A stretch of 64,000 bases of DNA from contig NZ_JAJLPA010000001.1 in the NCBI RefSeq assembly GCF_025548555.1, forward strand, positions 558,001 through 622,000, given 5' to 3'. The number at the start of each line of letters is the position of its first letter. Within the stretch, counting starts at the first letter, position 1. A program made the translations under genes and the position numbers. This stretch comes from Sphingomonas sp. A2-49. GTDB taxonomy: Bacteria > Pseudomonadota > Alphaproteobacteria > Sphingomonadales > Sphingomonadaceae. Positions 1-9,741 of the stretch are shown here, piece by piece. The notes below the pieces were generated by a model, which saw only the letters and a program-made list of their open reading frames with translations, searched no databases and was not told where the DNA came from.

Positions 1-49
1 GGCGCGGCTCGTCGCGTGGATCGACCGCAAGCGCGGTCCGGCGGCATGA
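1..49 (+). CDS. mreD: Rod shape-determining protein MreD, C-terminal end only
   Basis: Only the last 15 codons are in the window, ending in TGA at 47-49. The visible tail is ARLVAWIDRKRGPAA, a basic end that would suit MreD, the inner-membrane scaffold of the elongasome. The name rests on position: it sits directly upstream of mrdA and rodA, as in the usual mreBCD-mrdA-rodA order, and its stop overlaps the chosen mrdA start as ATGA. The tail alone carries no diagnostic motif. Confidence 0.45.
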   Translation, partial: ARLVAWIDRKRGPAA

Positions 50-2145
50 TGCGGCGATCGCCCCGGATCGTGACCGAAGCGATGCAGACGTACAGCTTCT
101 CGCGCCGTGCCTGGCTGCTGGGGACGGCGCAGGCGGCGGTCGGCGTGATGCTCGCCGGCCGCATGGGCTGGCTGGCGATCGCGCAGAACGAGAAATACAA
201 CCTTCTCGCCGAGAGCAATCGCGTCAACCTGACGATGATCCCGCCACGGCGCGGCTGGATCGTCGATCGCCACGGCGCGCCGATCGCGAACAATCGTACC
301 GATTTCCGCGTCGACATCATCCCCGACCGGCTGGAAGGCGGCGACGCCGGTCGCGACCATGTGCTGGCCCTGCTCGCCGCCCTGCTCGCGCTGCCGCCCG
401 AGGAGGTCGAGCGGATCAAGATCGACCTGAAGGGCGCCGCCGGCTTCCAGCCGGTGCAGGTCGCGGAAAATATCAGCTGGGACCGGTTCGCCGCGGTCAG
501 TCTGCGCCAGCCCGAACTGCCCGGCGTCGCTCCGACCCGCGGCTTCGCGCGCCATTATCCCGCGGGCGCTGCGGTCGCGCACCTGACCGGCTACGTCGGC
601 GCGGCCAATGCCGAACAATATAAGAAGACGCACGACCCGCTGCTCGTCACCCCCGGCTTCAAGATGGGCAAGGACGGACTGGAAAAGCAGCTCGAGACGG
701 CGCTCCGCGGCACCCCCGGCGCCAAGCGGGTCGAGGTGACCGCGCGCGGTAAGGTGGTGGCCGAACTGCCCACCCGCGCCGACGTGCCGGGCCGGACGCA
801 GCGGCTGACGATCGACGCAGGCCTGCAGGATTACGCCGCGCGACGGATCGGCACCAATTCGGGCTCCGCGGTGGTCATGGACTGCCGCACCGGCGAGATG
901 CTGGCGATGGTGTCGATGCCCGCCTACGACCCCAACAGCTTCTCCGACGGGATCAGCCATCTCGAATGGGCGATGTTGTCGCAGGACGATCACGTGCCGC
1001 TGATGAACAAGGTCACGCAGGGGCTGTATCCGCCCGGATCGACCGTCAAGCCGATGAACGGCCTCGCGCTGCTCACCGCCGGCGTCGGCGCGCACGACCG
1101 CGTCGTCTGTTCGGGCGCGATGCGCGTCGGCACCGGTGTCTTCCACTGCCACAAGCGCGGCGGCCACGGTCCGCTCGATCTCAAGGGCGCGATCGAGCAG
1201 AGCTGCGATATCTACTTCTACGAGATGAGCCGGCGCCTTGGCTACGATCGCTTCGCCCCCATCGCGCGCATGCTCGGACTGGGCGAGAAATTCGACCTGC
1301 CGCTCGCGACGCAGCGCTACGGCACGGTGCCCGATTCGGCCTGGAAGCTCAGGAAATACAAGACCAAGTGGACCATCGCCGATGGTCTCAACGCCTCGAT
1401 CGGCCAGGGCTATGTGCTGGCCAACCCGTTGCAGCTCGCCGTGATGGCGGCGCGGCTCGCGTCCGGTCGCGCGCTCCAGCCGAGCCTTCTCGCCGACCGC
1501 GTCCGGCTCGACGCGCCCGCGTTGCCGGTCGCGTCCGAACATCTCGCGATCGTCCGCGACGCGATGTACGGCGTCGTCAATCAGGGTGGCACCGGCGGCG
1601 CGGCCCGGATGCTGGTGCCGGGCGTCAGCCTGGCGGCGAAGACCGGCACCGCGCAGGTCCGCCGCATCACCATGGCGGAACGACGCGGCGGCGTGCTCAA
1701 GAACGGCCAATTGCCCTTCAAGCTGCGCGACCATGCGCTGTTCGTGTGCTTCGCGCCGGCCGACAATCCGCGCTATGCCGCCGCGGTGGTGCTGGAACAC
1801 AACGGCCATACCGTCCGCAACCTCGACACGCCGATGATCGGCCGCGACATCATGACCTGGCTGTTCGATCGCGACCGCGCGCTGAAGAGCCTGGCGGAGG
1901 TGGAGCCGACCTGGGGCGGCGACATACCGACGCGCATGGCGGCCCAAGAGGCCGCCTATCGCGCCGCGCAGACGCCGCAACCGGCTGCGATCGCCACCAA
2001 GACCGACGGGGTCGTGCCCAGCGATTCGGACGCGGTGGAGGCCGCCACCGATCTCGCCAATCGGACGCAGGCCGCGCTCGCGCCCGAAAGCCCGCTCGGC
2101 AACAGCATCGCCGAGGACGGGTCGACCGAGCGGAGCGAGCCGTGA
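46..2145 (+). CDS. mrdA: Penicillin-binding protein 2 (elongation transpeptidase)
   Basis: This is the transpeptidase that cross-links peptidoglycan during lateral wall growth and works with the RodA polymerase. The 699-residue product has one N-terminal membrane anchor (about 25-45), a PBP dimerisation domain, and a transpeptidase domain. Catalytic motifs are visible: S-T-V-K near residue 332, S-C-D near 386 (the PBP2-type second motif), and K-T-G near 532. Start 46 is chosen because its ATG overlaps the upstream stop (ATGA); an in-frame start at 16 is possible but would run into mreD. The C-terminal 60 residues are Ala/Thr-rich and probably disordered. Its stop overlaps the GTG of rodA, so the two are translationally coupled. 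Confidence 0.93.
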   Translation: MMRRSPRIVTEAMQTYSFSRRAWLLGTAQAAVGVMLAGRMGWLAIAQNEKYNLLAESNRVNLTMIPPRRGWIVDRHGAPIANNRTDFRVDIIPDRLEGGDAGRDHVLALLAALLALPPEEVERIKIDLKGAAGFQPVQVAENISWDRFAAVSLRQPELPGVAPTRGFARHYPAGAAVAHLTGYVGAANAEQYKKTHDPLLVTPGFKMGKDGLEKQLETALRGTPGAKRVEVTARGKVVAELPTRADVPGRTQRLTIDAGLQDYAARRIGTNSGSAVVMDCRTGEMLAMVSMPAYDPNSFSDGISHLEWAMLSQDDHVPLMNKVTQGLYPPGSTVKPMNGLALLTAGVGAHDRVVCSGAMRVGTGVFHCHKRGGHGPLDLKGAIEQSCDIYFYEMSRRLGYDRFAPIARMLGLGEKFDLPLATQRYGTVPDSAWKLRKYKTKWTIADGLNASIGQGYVLANPLQLAVMAARLASGRALQPSLLADRVRLDAPALPVASEHLAIVRDAMYGVVNQGGTGGAARMLVPGVSLAAKTGTAQVRRITMAERRGGVLKNGQLPFKLRDHALFVCFAPADNPRYAAAVVLEHNGHTVRNLDTPMIGRDIMTWLFDRDRALKSLAEVEPTWGGDIPTRMAAQEAAYRAAQTPQPAAIATKTDGVVPSDSDAVEAATDLANRTQAALAPESPLGNSIAEDGSTERSEP

Positions 2146-3248
2146 ACCGCGGCGGCGTCATCCCCGAACCGATTGCGCGCCTGCCCTGGCGCGTGCTCGC
2201 GCTGCTCGTCGCGATCGGCGTCTTCGGCCAGGTCGTGCTCTATTCCGCCGCAGGCGGGGCGCTACAGCCCTGGGCGCTGTCGCAGGGGGTGCGCTTCTTC
2301 GTGCTGCTCGGTGCCGCGCTGGCGCTGTCCTACGTGCCGGTGCGCGTGTGGCGTTCCGCGGCGCTGCCGACCTATGCCGTCATCGTCGTCGCGCTCGTGC
2401 TCGTCGAACTGGTCGGCGCCGTGCGCGGCGGCAGCCAGCGCTGGCTCGACGTCGGCATCCGGTTGCAGCCGTCCGAATTCATGAAGCCGGCGATCGTGCT
2501 CGCCTGCGCGCGCTTCTACGACATGCTGCCCCCCAACGAGACGCGGCGCTTCGGTGCGATCTGGCCCGCCTGCCTGCTGATCGGCATCCCCGCCGCGCTC
2601 ATCATGAAGCAGCCCGATCTCGGCACCGCGCTGATGGTCTGCGGCGGCGGCGTGGTCGTGATGTTCCTGGCGGGGGTGCCGATGCGCCTGTTCGTCGGCG
2701 GCGCGCTGAGCCTCGCCATCGCGGCGCCGATCGCGGTCAATTTCCTGCTCCACGACTATCAGCGCAACCGCGTGCTGATCTTCCTCGATCCGGAAAGCGA
2801 TCCGCTGGGCACCGGCTATCACATCAGCCAGTCCAAGATCGCGATCGGATCGGGCGGGGTCTGGGGCAAGGGCTTCCTCAACGGCACGCAGAGCCACCTC
2901 GACTATCTGCCCGAAGGCCACACCGACTTCGTCTTCGCGACGATGGCGGAGGAATGGGGGCTGATCGGCGGCTGCCTGCTGATCCTCGCGTTCCTGCTGG
3001 TCACGCGCTGGGGGATCAACGTCGGGCAACAGGCGACGACGCGCTTCACGCGCCTGACCGCGGCGGGGCTCGCCACCACGATCTTCTTCTACGTCGCGAT
3101 CAACCTGTCGATGGTGATGGGCCTCGCGCCGGTCGTCGGCATCCCGTTGCCGCTCGTCAGTTTCGGCAGTTCGGCGCAGATGACGGTGCTGCTGTGCATG
3201 GGCATCCTGATGTCCATCGATCGCCAGAATCGCAGCACCAACCGCTGA
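2142..3248 (+). CDS. rodA: Rod shape-determining protein RodA (SEDS glycosyltransferase)
   Basis: RodA polymerises lipid II into glycan strands in partnership with PBP2. The 368-residue protein is almost entirely hydrophobic, with about ten membrane segments. SEDS signatures are visible: GGSQRWLDVG followed by PSEFMKP in the middle, and PLVSFGSSAQ near the end. The GTG start at 2142 overlaps the mrdA stop (GTGA), and length matches the family. A longer in-frame ORF extends upstream through mrdA but is Arg-rich out-of-frame translation and is discarded. This is core cell-shape machinery, not part of the accessory block downstream. Confidence 0.93.
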   Translation: MNRGGVIPEPIARLPWRVLALLVAIGVFGQVVLYSAAGGALQPWALSQGVRFFVLLGAALALSYVPVRVWRSAALPTYAVIVVALVLVELVGAVRGGSQRWLDVGIRLQPSEFMKPAIVLACARFYDMLPPNETRRFGAIWPACLLIGIPAALIMKQPDLGTALMVCGGGVVVMFLAGVPMRLFVGGALSLAIAAPIAVNFLLHDYQRNRVLIFLDPESDPLGTGYHISQSKIAIGSGGVWGKGFLNGTQSHLDYLPEGHTDFVFATMAEEWGLIGGCLLILAFLLVTRWGINVGQQATTRFTRLTAAGLATTIFFYVAINLSMVMGLAPVVGIPLPLVSFGSSAQMTVLLCMGILMSIDRQNRSTNR

Positions 3249-3281
3249 CGCCACGAAAACGCACGCAGGCGCAAAAAAGGG

Positions 3282-3310
3282 TTTGCATCCCCCGAAACCA
3301 CTGCTAATTG
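3282..3310 (+). promoter_or_regulatory. Candidate promoter for tRNA-Lys
   Basis: TTTGCA (3282-3287) and TAATTG (3305-3310) are separated by 17 bases and lie about 56 bases before the mature tRNA. The fit to a sigma-70 promoter is partial. A short run of A residues precedes it. This is an inference from spacing and position. Confidence 0.35.
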
Positions 3311-3366
3311 GCCGCCTCCCGACGGGGCCGGCGCCTCTCCAAAGCGCCACATACCAGGCCGGTCAT

Positions 3367-3442
<76 letters not shown>

Positions 3443-3817
3443 CTTTTTCAATGACTTGGGCCACTACGAACCTAATCGGAGAAGGGCCTAGGTAACAAGC
3501 TAGGTATCACCCCGACGTATGGTGTCACTGCACATCTCGCTGGTCGGGACCGGTGATTGCCTTTGCCTCCCGCAGCCTGAGCGGAAACGCTCCTACTCCG
3601 ATCCGTCTCAGATCCTCCGACAACACGGATGAGATCCGCAGAGAGCGAACTCCAGCGACTGAACCAACCATTGGGACCCTTCCAGGAGCCGTCCGCTTCG
3701 CCGGCGGCTAGGCTGGCGGCCCCAAAAGATCGCAAGCCCATCACGGGCATCGAGTTGCACCAGGCCCAATCGGGAAGACCTCGGGCACAGAAAGGTCGCC
3801 CCGCCCGTTAGCCACCT
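3443..3817. other. Non-coding interval after tRNA-Lys
   Basis: No convincing gene is seen in these 375 bases. It begins with a T-run that could end the tRNA transcript and contains a small inverted repeat (CCTAG at 3487-3491, CTAGG at 3500-3504). No second copy of the tRNA 3' end was noticed. If the downstream block is an inserted element, its left boundary should lie here. Confidence 0.5.
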
Positions 3818-5305
3818 ATGAGAATCGCATCTTTCCCTGTTTCTGGCCTGCTCGGGTCAATCTCGGTCGCAGCATTTCAGCCGGGCCTTTGCAGCGCCGC
3901 GGCCATCGGCGCACCCGATCCGGGCGAGGCGTCGGTTTCTAGATTAGCCGATGCGGGATCTTCGTGGAACGACGCGTCTCGCGCCACGCTCGAGTACGCC
4001 CTGAAAGCACGGGTCGAGCATGGCCTTGATCGAGTCACCTTCCTTAGCAAGGGGCCTGAGGGCGAATCGGCGATGGCGCGCGACAAGCGCTATTCGAGCG
4101 CCGCGATCGCCTATGCGACCGCGCTCGCGCGAGGCAAGATCGATCCCAAGATGCTTCACGAGGTCTATACGTTGGACCGCCCCGAAGCTGATTTGCGAGC
4201 CGAGCTGGAACGAGCGCTTAACCGAGGTGAACTGGACAGCTGGCTTGGCGGGCTCGCCCCGCACGACGACGGCTACGTTCGCCTCTCGAAAGCATACCTC
4301 TCGTATCGCGATCTCGCGACCGCGGCTTCACCAGTCGCGAAAATCGCATTGGCCGGGCCGATCCACCTTGGTGAAAGCGACGCTCGCGTGACCGATATCG
4401 TGCAGCAACTGGTGGATGACGACTATCTGCCGGCGACTCCGCAAAGTGCTGGTTCAACGGGCTACACTCCGGAAATCGCGAATGCTGTCATAGCCTTGCA
4501 AAAGGATTATGGCATCGCTGCCGACGGAATCGTAGGCCCAGACACCTTAGGTGTGCTCAACATGGGGCCTGGTGCCCGTGAGCGGGCTCTGGCGGTGGCG
4601 CTGGAACGGCGTCGGTGGTTGTCGCGGACGCCGCCTTCGACCCGTATCGACGTAAACACCGCTGCGGCGCGGCTCCGCTACTGGCGTGACGGCAAGCTGA
4701 TCGATGAGCGACGAGTGATAGTTGGCGAGCCCGGACGCGAAACGCCGATGCTGGGCTCACCCATATATCGGCTGGTCGCTAATCCGACTTGGACGATTCC
4801 AAAATCGATTCAGAACACTGAGATGGCGAATGTGGGCCGTGCTTATCTCCGTGCGCACAACATGGTCCGTCGGGGCGGCTGGATCGTGCAGCGGCCGGGA
4901 CCGAACAATGCGCTTGGCTTGGTCAAGTTCGACATGCGAAACGGGCACGCAATCTACCTTCACGACACCTCGGCCCGAGCATTGTTCGATCGCAGTCAGC
5001 GGCACCTTAGTCATGGCTGCGTGCGCGTCAGCGACGCGCTCGGCTTCGCCAATATGCTCGCTGAGCAGGAGGGAGTTTCAGAAAGGTGGCAGGCAGCGCG
5101 CGACTCTGAGAAACACCGCTTCGTGCCGCTGCCGCGCGAGATCCCAGTCCGATTGATTTATGGCAATGTGTTCGTGGATTCAGGTAACCGGATCGTCTTC
5201 CGTACGGACCCTTATGGCTGGAACGACAAGGTAGCAGAAGCTCTGGGGTTTACCGGAGCAGCTACTAAACGCGCAGCGGCCCAAGCGATCGACATCGGCC
5301 CGTAG
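3818..5305 (+). CDS. L,D-transpeptidase (YkuD) with peptidoglycan-binding domain
   Basis: This protein probably forms 3-3 peptide cross-links or attaches proteins to peptidoglycan in the periplasm. The 495 residues start with a signal-like hydrophobic stretch (about 8-30). A helical scaffold region follows, then a PG_binding_1 repeat (about 220-250, with the DYGIAADGIVGPDTL pattern), then a YkuD catalytic domain containing SHGCVRV with Cys401 as nucleophile. The large size with an internal binding domain resembles the YcbB/LdtD type. It is the first gene after the tRNA and converges on the mscS gene. Its base composition looks less GC-rich than rodA, which would fit acquired DNA. Confidence 0.88.
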   Translation: MRIASFPVSGLLGSISVAAFQPGLCSAAAIGAPDPGEASVSRLADAGSSWNDASRATLEYALKARVEHGLDRVTFLSKGPEGESAMARDKRYSSAAIAYATALARGKIDPKMLHEVYTLDRPEADLRAELERALNRGELDSWLGGLAPHDDGYVRLSKAYLSYRDLATAASPVAKIALAGPIHLGESDARVTDIVQQLVDDDYLPATPQSAGSTGYTPEIANAVIALQKDYGIAADGIVGPDTLGVLNMGPGARERALAVALERRRWLSRTPPSTRIDVNTAAARLRYWRDGKLIDERRVIVGEPGRETPMLGSPIYRLVANPTWTIPKSIQNTEMANVGRAYLRAHNMVRRGGWIVQRPGPNNALGLVKFDMRNGHAIYLHDTSARALFDRSQRHLSHGCVRVSDALGFANMLAEQEGVSERWQAARDSEKHRFVPLPREIPVRLIYGNVFVDSGNRIVFRTDPYGWNDKVAEALGFTGAATKRAAAQAIDIGP

Positions 5306-5523
5306 CGCAAGCCGTTCAGTTTGCAGCGACTCACCTGATGCCGCTTCCGGTCGTAGGGCGGGTTTGCGGCTGCCAAGCATCACCTGCTGAAGTGCAGAAG
5401 CCCGGTCCGAGTTGGGGTGGCCGCAATCGGCTTCCGATCTATAGCTGAGTACTGAGTTTCGGCAGCCAGCGAGCCAAATGAGGAGATGGTGGCTTGGAGC
5501 CAACCACCCGCCGCCGCCTGGTC

Positions 5524-6480
5524 TCATTCCGCACGCGCTGGGTGGGCTCGCGCTTGTGGGGGGTGGGTACCCGCTGGCCAACCCTCACGCTGCCGGGTCC
5601 GATCGCCGTCGCTCTCCTCCGTCTGATCATGAAACAGGATTTGCTGAGTCGGGAATGGCAGGTCGATGCCGTCGTCGGCCGCGGCCTGCCAGATCGCAAG
5701 GATCACGCGCGCGCGCAGATGGACGACGTCGGTGCGCTTCGATGAACACCACCAACGTGCGCGCAGGGTCACCGAGCTGGCATCCAGCCCCCATGGGAGA
5801 ACTTCAGCAGCAGGTTCGACCTCGACGCCCTCGACTTTCGTGATCGCCTCATGAAACACCGTCATGGCTCGGTCCGGCTTGTCGCCATAGCCAATGCCAA
5901 TGTCGAACTGGTCGCGGCGTATCGGGAAGGCCGTGTTGACGACGACAGGCGACGTATAGACGTCCGAATTAGGAATGATGACGCGCCGCCCGTCATAGGT
6001 CTTGATGAGCGTCGCGCGGCTCTCAATGTGCTCGACGGTTCCCTCAAAGTCTTTGACTACGATCTGATCGCCGCGCCGATAAGGCCGATTGACGAGCAGC
6101 AGAATGCCGGCGAGCAGATTTTGAAGGATGTCCTTGAAGGCAAAGCCGATCGCGACCGAGCCAATCCCGAGACTAGAGATGATCGTAGCTGGCTTCACCG
6201 AGGGGAAGACGATCACAGAGGCTATCAGCACCGCCGCCACCATGGTTGCACCGAAAGTGAGGCTGGCGAGCACGCCACCGAGATCGACCAGCCCGCGATG
6301 CTGAAACCCCTTGCGGACCCCGCGCGCGATCAGCTTACCGATCAGATATGCAACGATCAGCAGGACGATGCCGCCGACGATGTTGGGCAGCTGTAGGAAG
6401 AAGCCGTTCGCGGCGACGTGCAGCTTGGCGAGGATCAGGTCGATCGGGTTCTTGACGGGCGGAGGGGTGAGAGGCTGCAT
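5524..6480 (-). CDS. Small-conductance mechanosensitive channel (MscS family)
   Basis: This is a stretch-activated channel that releases solutes during osmotic downshock. The 318 residues have an N-terminal hydrophobic segment (about 30-50) and further segments at about 65-120. The pore helix TM3 carries Gly/Ala-rich SLGIGSVAIGFAF and is followed by KDILQNLLAG and the beta domain (RPYRRGDQIVV, IPNSDVYTSPVVV). The polar C-terminal extension of about 35 residues is not typical and may be disordered. It lies 43 bases downstream of the SLC13 permease on the same strand. A second, longer MscS homologue occurs at 17370-18665. Confidence 0.9.
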   Translation of the reverse strand: MQPLTPPPVKNPIDLILAKLHVAANGFFLQLPNIVGGIVLLIVAYLIGKLIARGVRKGFQHRGLVDLGGVLASLTFGATMVAAVLIASVIVFPSVKPATIISSLGIGSVAIGFAFKDILQNLLAGILLLVNRPYRRGDQIVVKDFEGTVEHIESRATLIKTYDGRRVIIPNSDVYTSPVVVNTAFPIRRDQFDIGIGYGDKPDRAMTVFHEAITKVEGVEVEPAAEVLPWGLDASSVTLRARWWCSSKRTDVVHLRARVILAIWQAAADDGIDLPFPTQQILFHDQTEESDGDRTRQREGWPAGTHPPQARAHPARAE

Positions 6481-6523
6481 CCATGAGCAACGAAGCGCTG
6501 TAGCCGCCGTTCCTGTGCGCGGC

Positions 6524-8323
6524 TCAGTACAGGCCGTAGCGCAGCACGAGCAGGCCCGACAGGGTCACGACCATGATCGCGACCAGCGGCAGGCCGGTGC
6601 GCGTATAGTCTGCGAACCTGTAGTCTCCGGCAGACATGATCAGCATATTGGTTTGGTAGGCGACGGGCGTCGCGTAGCACAGGTTGCAGCCGAACAGCAC
6701 GGCGAGGACCAGCGGCTCGACCGGAATGCCCAACTGCTGCCCGAGGCTGAAAGCGATCGGCGTGCCGACCGCCGCGGCTGTGGTGTTCGACGCGAAGTTG
6801 GTCAGCACGGTGACAAATAGCATGACCGCGGCCAACACCCCCGCCGGCGGTAGGAACTGAAGCCCCATCGCGATCAGCTCGCTTAGCCAAGTCGCCGCTC
6901 CGCTCTCCAGCACGATGCGGCCGATGGCGATGCTGGCGGCGACCAGCACCACCACCTTGGCCGAGAGCGCCCGGCCGATGCGGTCGAAACGGACGCATCC
7001 TGTGACCAGCATCGCAATGGCACCACCGAGCGCGGAGATCGCGATGGGAACGATACCAATGCTCGCCGGCACAACGGCACATGCCATGATCGCCAACGCC
7101 AGCGGCGCCTTGGCCGTCCGCGGCAGTTCTTTCGCCCCTTCGAGAACCAGCATGTTCTCGGCGAGCGACATCTGCTCAATGCTGCCGACGGCACCAGCGA
7201 CCAGCAGGATATCGCCCTCGTCGAACGGACTCTCGGTTCTGGTCTCACCATCAGGCTGTGCAACCCATGGGCGCTGCGCGCGATGAACACCGAGAATGGC
7301 GACGTTGTACAGTTCGGCAACGTTCGCGGAAGCCACACCCTTGCCGACAAGACCCGAGTCCTTCGTGACGGCCAGCTCGGCGACGGTGAGATCGTGTCCT
7401 GTCGTCGCATAACCGCTGCGCAGCCGGTCCATGAGCCAAGCCGGGGCTGCGGTTGCACCCAGGATGCGCATCGTCTCTTCTAGGGCTGCATGCGTCGCGC
7501 GCACTAGCATCCGGCCGCCCGCTGCTGTGCCTCCAAGAAGCTCGACATCTGCAGGCAATCGCTCCGCGATCAGTTCGTGAGACAGACCGTGCGCGAAGGA
7601 ATTTTCGCCGAGGCGGAGCAGAGCTGCGAAGCGACGTGGCTCGTGACCCGCCTCGACCGAATTGTCCGGCAGCAGGCGTGGCATGACCAACCAGATAAAC
7701 GGCAACGCGACCAGAGCGGCCAGCAGCACGATCGGCGTAAAGTGGAAAACCGACATAGGCGGCAGGCCGAGATCGCCCGCAATCGACACGACCAGCAGGT
7801 TGGTCGAGGTCCCGATTGTGGTGGACATACCCCCGATCAGCACCGCGCTGTTGACCGGGATCAGCGTGCGCGAAGCCGGCATGCCGCCGTTCGCGGCGAT
7901 CGCGGCCATCACCGGCAGCATCAGGACGAGCACTGGCGTGTCGTTGACCATCATGCTCATGCCGAAGGCCAGCAGCAGCGTAACGAAAAGGCCAATTTGA
8001 CGGTTGAACCGCCAGACCCGGGTCAGCAGGCGAGATACGGGTTCCAACGCGCCAGTCGTGACCAGACCGCGCCCGAGGACCATCAGCGCGCAGATCGTGA
8101 TCAGCGCATAGTGGCCGAACCCTTCGAACGCCAACTTGAGCCCGTCGGTCGGTGACTGCCCGGGGAGCGGAAACCAGTAGAGCCCGAGCGCTATCGCACT
8201 GATCGTCAGCAACGAGATGATCTCGACTCGTGCCCGACCTGAAACGAAGCCATAGAACATGGCGATCGTCAGCAGCATCGCTCCGATGGCATGGGGTTGC
8301 GGCGCGCTGAGCATGGAGATCAA
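6524..8323 (-). CDS. SLC13/DASS-family permease with internal TrkA-C domains
   Basis: This is a predicted inner-membrane anion or solute permease. Two hydrophobic halves flank a soluble region (about residues 200-370) that looks like two TrkA-C/RCK-C ligand-binding domains. Family motifs are visible: NDTPVLVLMLPV and GGMSTTIGTSTNLLVV in the first half, and NTTAAAVGTPIAF in the second. Length (599) is normal for the SLC13/YfbS type. The start at 8323 would be TTG with AAGG upstream; ATG at 8314 is an alternative. Substrate cannot be told from sequence. It follows clcA by 62 bases on the same strand and may be the tail of that operon. Confidence 0.85.
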   Translation of the reverse strand: MISMLSAPQPHAIGAMLLTIAMFYGFVSGRARVEIISLLTISAIALGLYWFPLPGQSPTDGLKLAFEGFGHYALITICALMVLGRGLVTTGALEPVSRLLTRVWRFNRQIGLFVTLLLAFGMSMMVNDTPVLVLMLPVMAAIAANGGMPASRTLIPVNSAVLIGGMSTTIGTSTNLLVVSIAGDLGLPPMSVFHFTPIVLLAALVALPFIWLVMPRLLPDNSVEAGHEPRRFAALLRLGENSFAHGLSHELIAERLPADVELLGGTAAGGRMLVRATHAALEETMRILGATAAPAWLMDRLRSGYATTGHDLTVAELAVTKDSGLVGKGVASANVAELYNVAILGVHRAQRPWVAQPDGETRTESPFDEGDILLVAGAVGSIEQMSLAENMLVLEGAKELPRTAKAPLALAIMACAVVPASIGIVPIAISALGGAIAMLVTGCVRFDRIGRALSAKVVVLVAASIAIGRIVLESGAATWLSELIAMGLQFLPPAGVLAAVMLFVTVLTNFASNTTAAAVGTPIAFSLGQQLGIPVEPLVLAVLFGCNLCYATPVAYQTNMLIMSAGDYRFADYTRTGLPLVAIMVVTLSGLLVLRYGLY

Positions 8324-8385
8324 ATCGGAGCCTTATCGAGTTAAGGTGCCGACAGTAGCCCGACCGCACGGTCCGGCCAACGATA

Positions 8386-9741
8386 TCAAGGCTTCCCCGT
8401 CCTGTGAGACGGCTCGGGATCGTCGTGCGATGCCATCCCCTGCGCTTGCTGGGGATCCGGCGGCGGCAGAAACGCCTGCGACAGCGCATGGTAAAGCCGC
8501 TCCTTGGATACCGCTTGCGCCACGAAATCAGCAATCAATGCGGAAGCGAGCAAAGGCATCATCAAACCGCGGCTGGCTGTCGTCTCGGAAATGATGATGA
8601 CGGCGGTGAGCGGCGCACGGACGACACCAGTGAAATAGGCGACCATGCCGAGCAGCACGATCGCGCCGCCGGGGTAGGTTGGAAGCAGCCAGCGCAGCAT
8701 GTTGCCGACCCCCGCCCCGACCGCGAGTGACGGTGCGAAGATGCCGCCCGGCATACCGGAGACCGCGGTCGCCAGCGTCGTAGCCAGCTTGGCGATCCCG
8801 AACCAGTGCGGAACATCCGTCCCAGTGATGATCGCCCGCGCCGCACCGTAACCGGTGCCCCAGGTCAGCCCACTGGCGACCCCTATAACTGCGACGATCG
8901 CGCCAAGCGATCCGGCGAACAGCATGGGTCGTGCGCGCAGCTTGGCGACCGGTCCCCAATTAGTCCGCCCCGTCGCCAGCACCGCGCGCGAGAAGAAGGC
9001 ACCCATCAGGCCGCCGAGTATGCCGGCAATGGGAGCCGCCAACATCGTCTCTCGTACCGAGAGCGTCTGCCTCATCACTCCAAAATAGATATAGTCGCTG
9101 GACAGGCCCAGACTGGTCATGCCGGCGATCAACACCGCGGTCATGACCAGCAGCGTCATCCGCTGCTCGTAGGCCGCCGCCAGTTCCTCGATCGCGAAGG
9201 CGACCCCGGCAAGCGGCGTGTTGAACGCGCCCGCCACGCCCGCAGCGCCGCCGGCGATGAACACCGATGCCCTAAGCGGGATCGCCATCAGCCGGTGTGC
9301 GTAGCCCATGATCGATGCGGCGATCTGGACCGTCGGCCCTTCGCGCCCCGTCGACGCGCCGACCAGCAGGGTGCCGATCGTCAGGGCGAGTTTCACGAGG
9401 ACGATCCTCGCCGAAACGAGCGCCGACATCGCGTGATCGGGGTTTCGGGTCGCTGCCATCACCTGCGGTATTCCGGACCCACGTGCCGCAGGGGCAAATC
9501 GAGCCGTGATCCCCGCGATGGCGGCATAGCCGAGCGGCGTGACGATCAACGGCGCCCACCACCAGCGAGCGGCGACTGCCGTAAACCGCTCGCCCGCCCA
9601 ATCCGCGAGGTGCGCAAACAGCAGGGCGACCAGCCCGATCGTCACCGCGCCGCCAAGGATCGCGACACGTCGCCGCCACACCGGCGCGGTAGGCCCGTGC
9701 TCGCGCAGTAGATCACGCGCTTGTTCAGGTATCCTAACCAT
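8386..9741 (-). CDS. clcA: ClC-type chloride channel/antiporter (ClcA-like)
   Basis: A ClC transporter moves Cl- across the inner membrane, typically in exchange for protons. The three ion-filter signatures are all visible: GSGIPQ, GREGPT (with the gating glutamate) and GGIFAPSLAVGAG. At 451 residues it is a standard ClC without CBS domains. The ATG at 9741 shares one base with the stop of the upstream permease (TGATG). An upstream in-frame extension to 9867 is rejected because it lies inside that permease. It is the last member of the coupled chain starting with nhaA-DUF389, so chloride movement could balance charge for the cation antiporters. Confidence 0.92.
   Translation of the reverse strand: MVRIPEQARDLLREHGPTAPVWRRRVAILGGAVTIGLVALLFAHLADWAGERFTAVAARWWWAPLIVTPLGYAAIAGITARFAPAARGSGIPQVMAATRNPDHAMSALVSARIVLVKLALTIGTLLVGASTGREGPTVQIAASIMGYAHRLMAIPLRASVFIAGGAAGVAGAFNTPLAGVAFAIEELAAAYEQRMTLLVMTAVLIAGMTSLGLSSDYIYFGVMRQTLSVRETMLAAPIAGILGGLMGAFFSRAVLATGRTNWGPVAKLRARPMLFAGSLGAIVAVIGVASGLTWGTGYGAARAIITGTDVPHWFGIAKLATTLATAVSGMPGGIFAPSLAVGAGVGNMLRWLLPTYPGGAIVLLGMVAYFTGVVRAPLTAVIIISETTASRGLMMPLLASALIADFVAQAVSKERLYHALSQAFLPPPDPQQAQGMASHDDPEPSHRTGKP

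Noticed and set aside
966..2141. Upstream in-frame extension of rodA
   Set aside because: It overlaps mrdA in another phase and is Arg-rich; the GTG at 2142 coupled to the mrdA stop is the better start.
2262..3350. 362-codon ORF antisense to rodA
   Set aside because: Composition is Arg/His/Asp/Gln-rich with no motif, as expected opposite a high-GC membrane protein gene; rodA on the other strand is clear.
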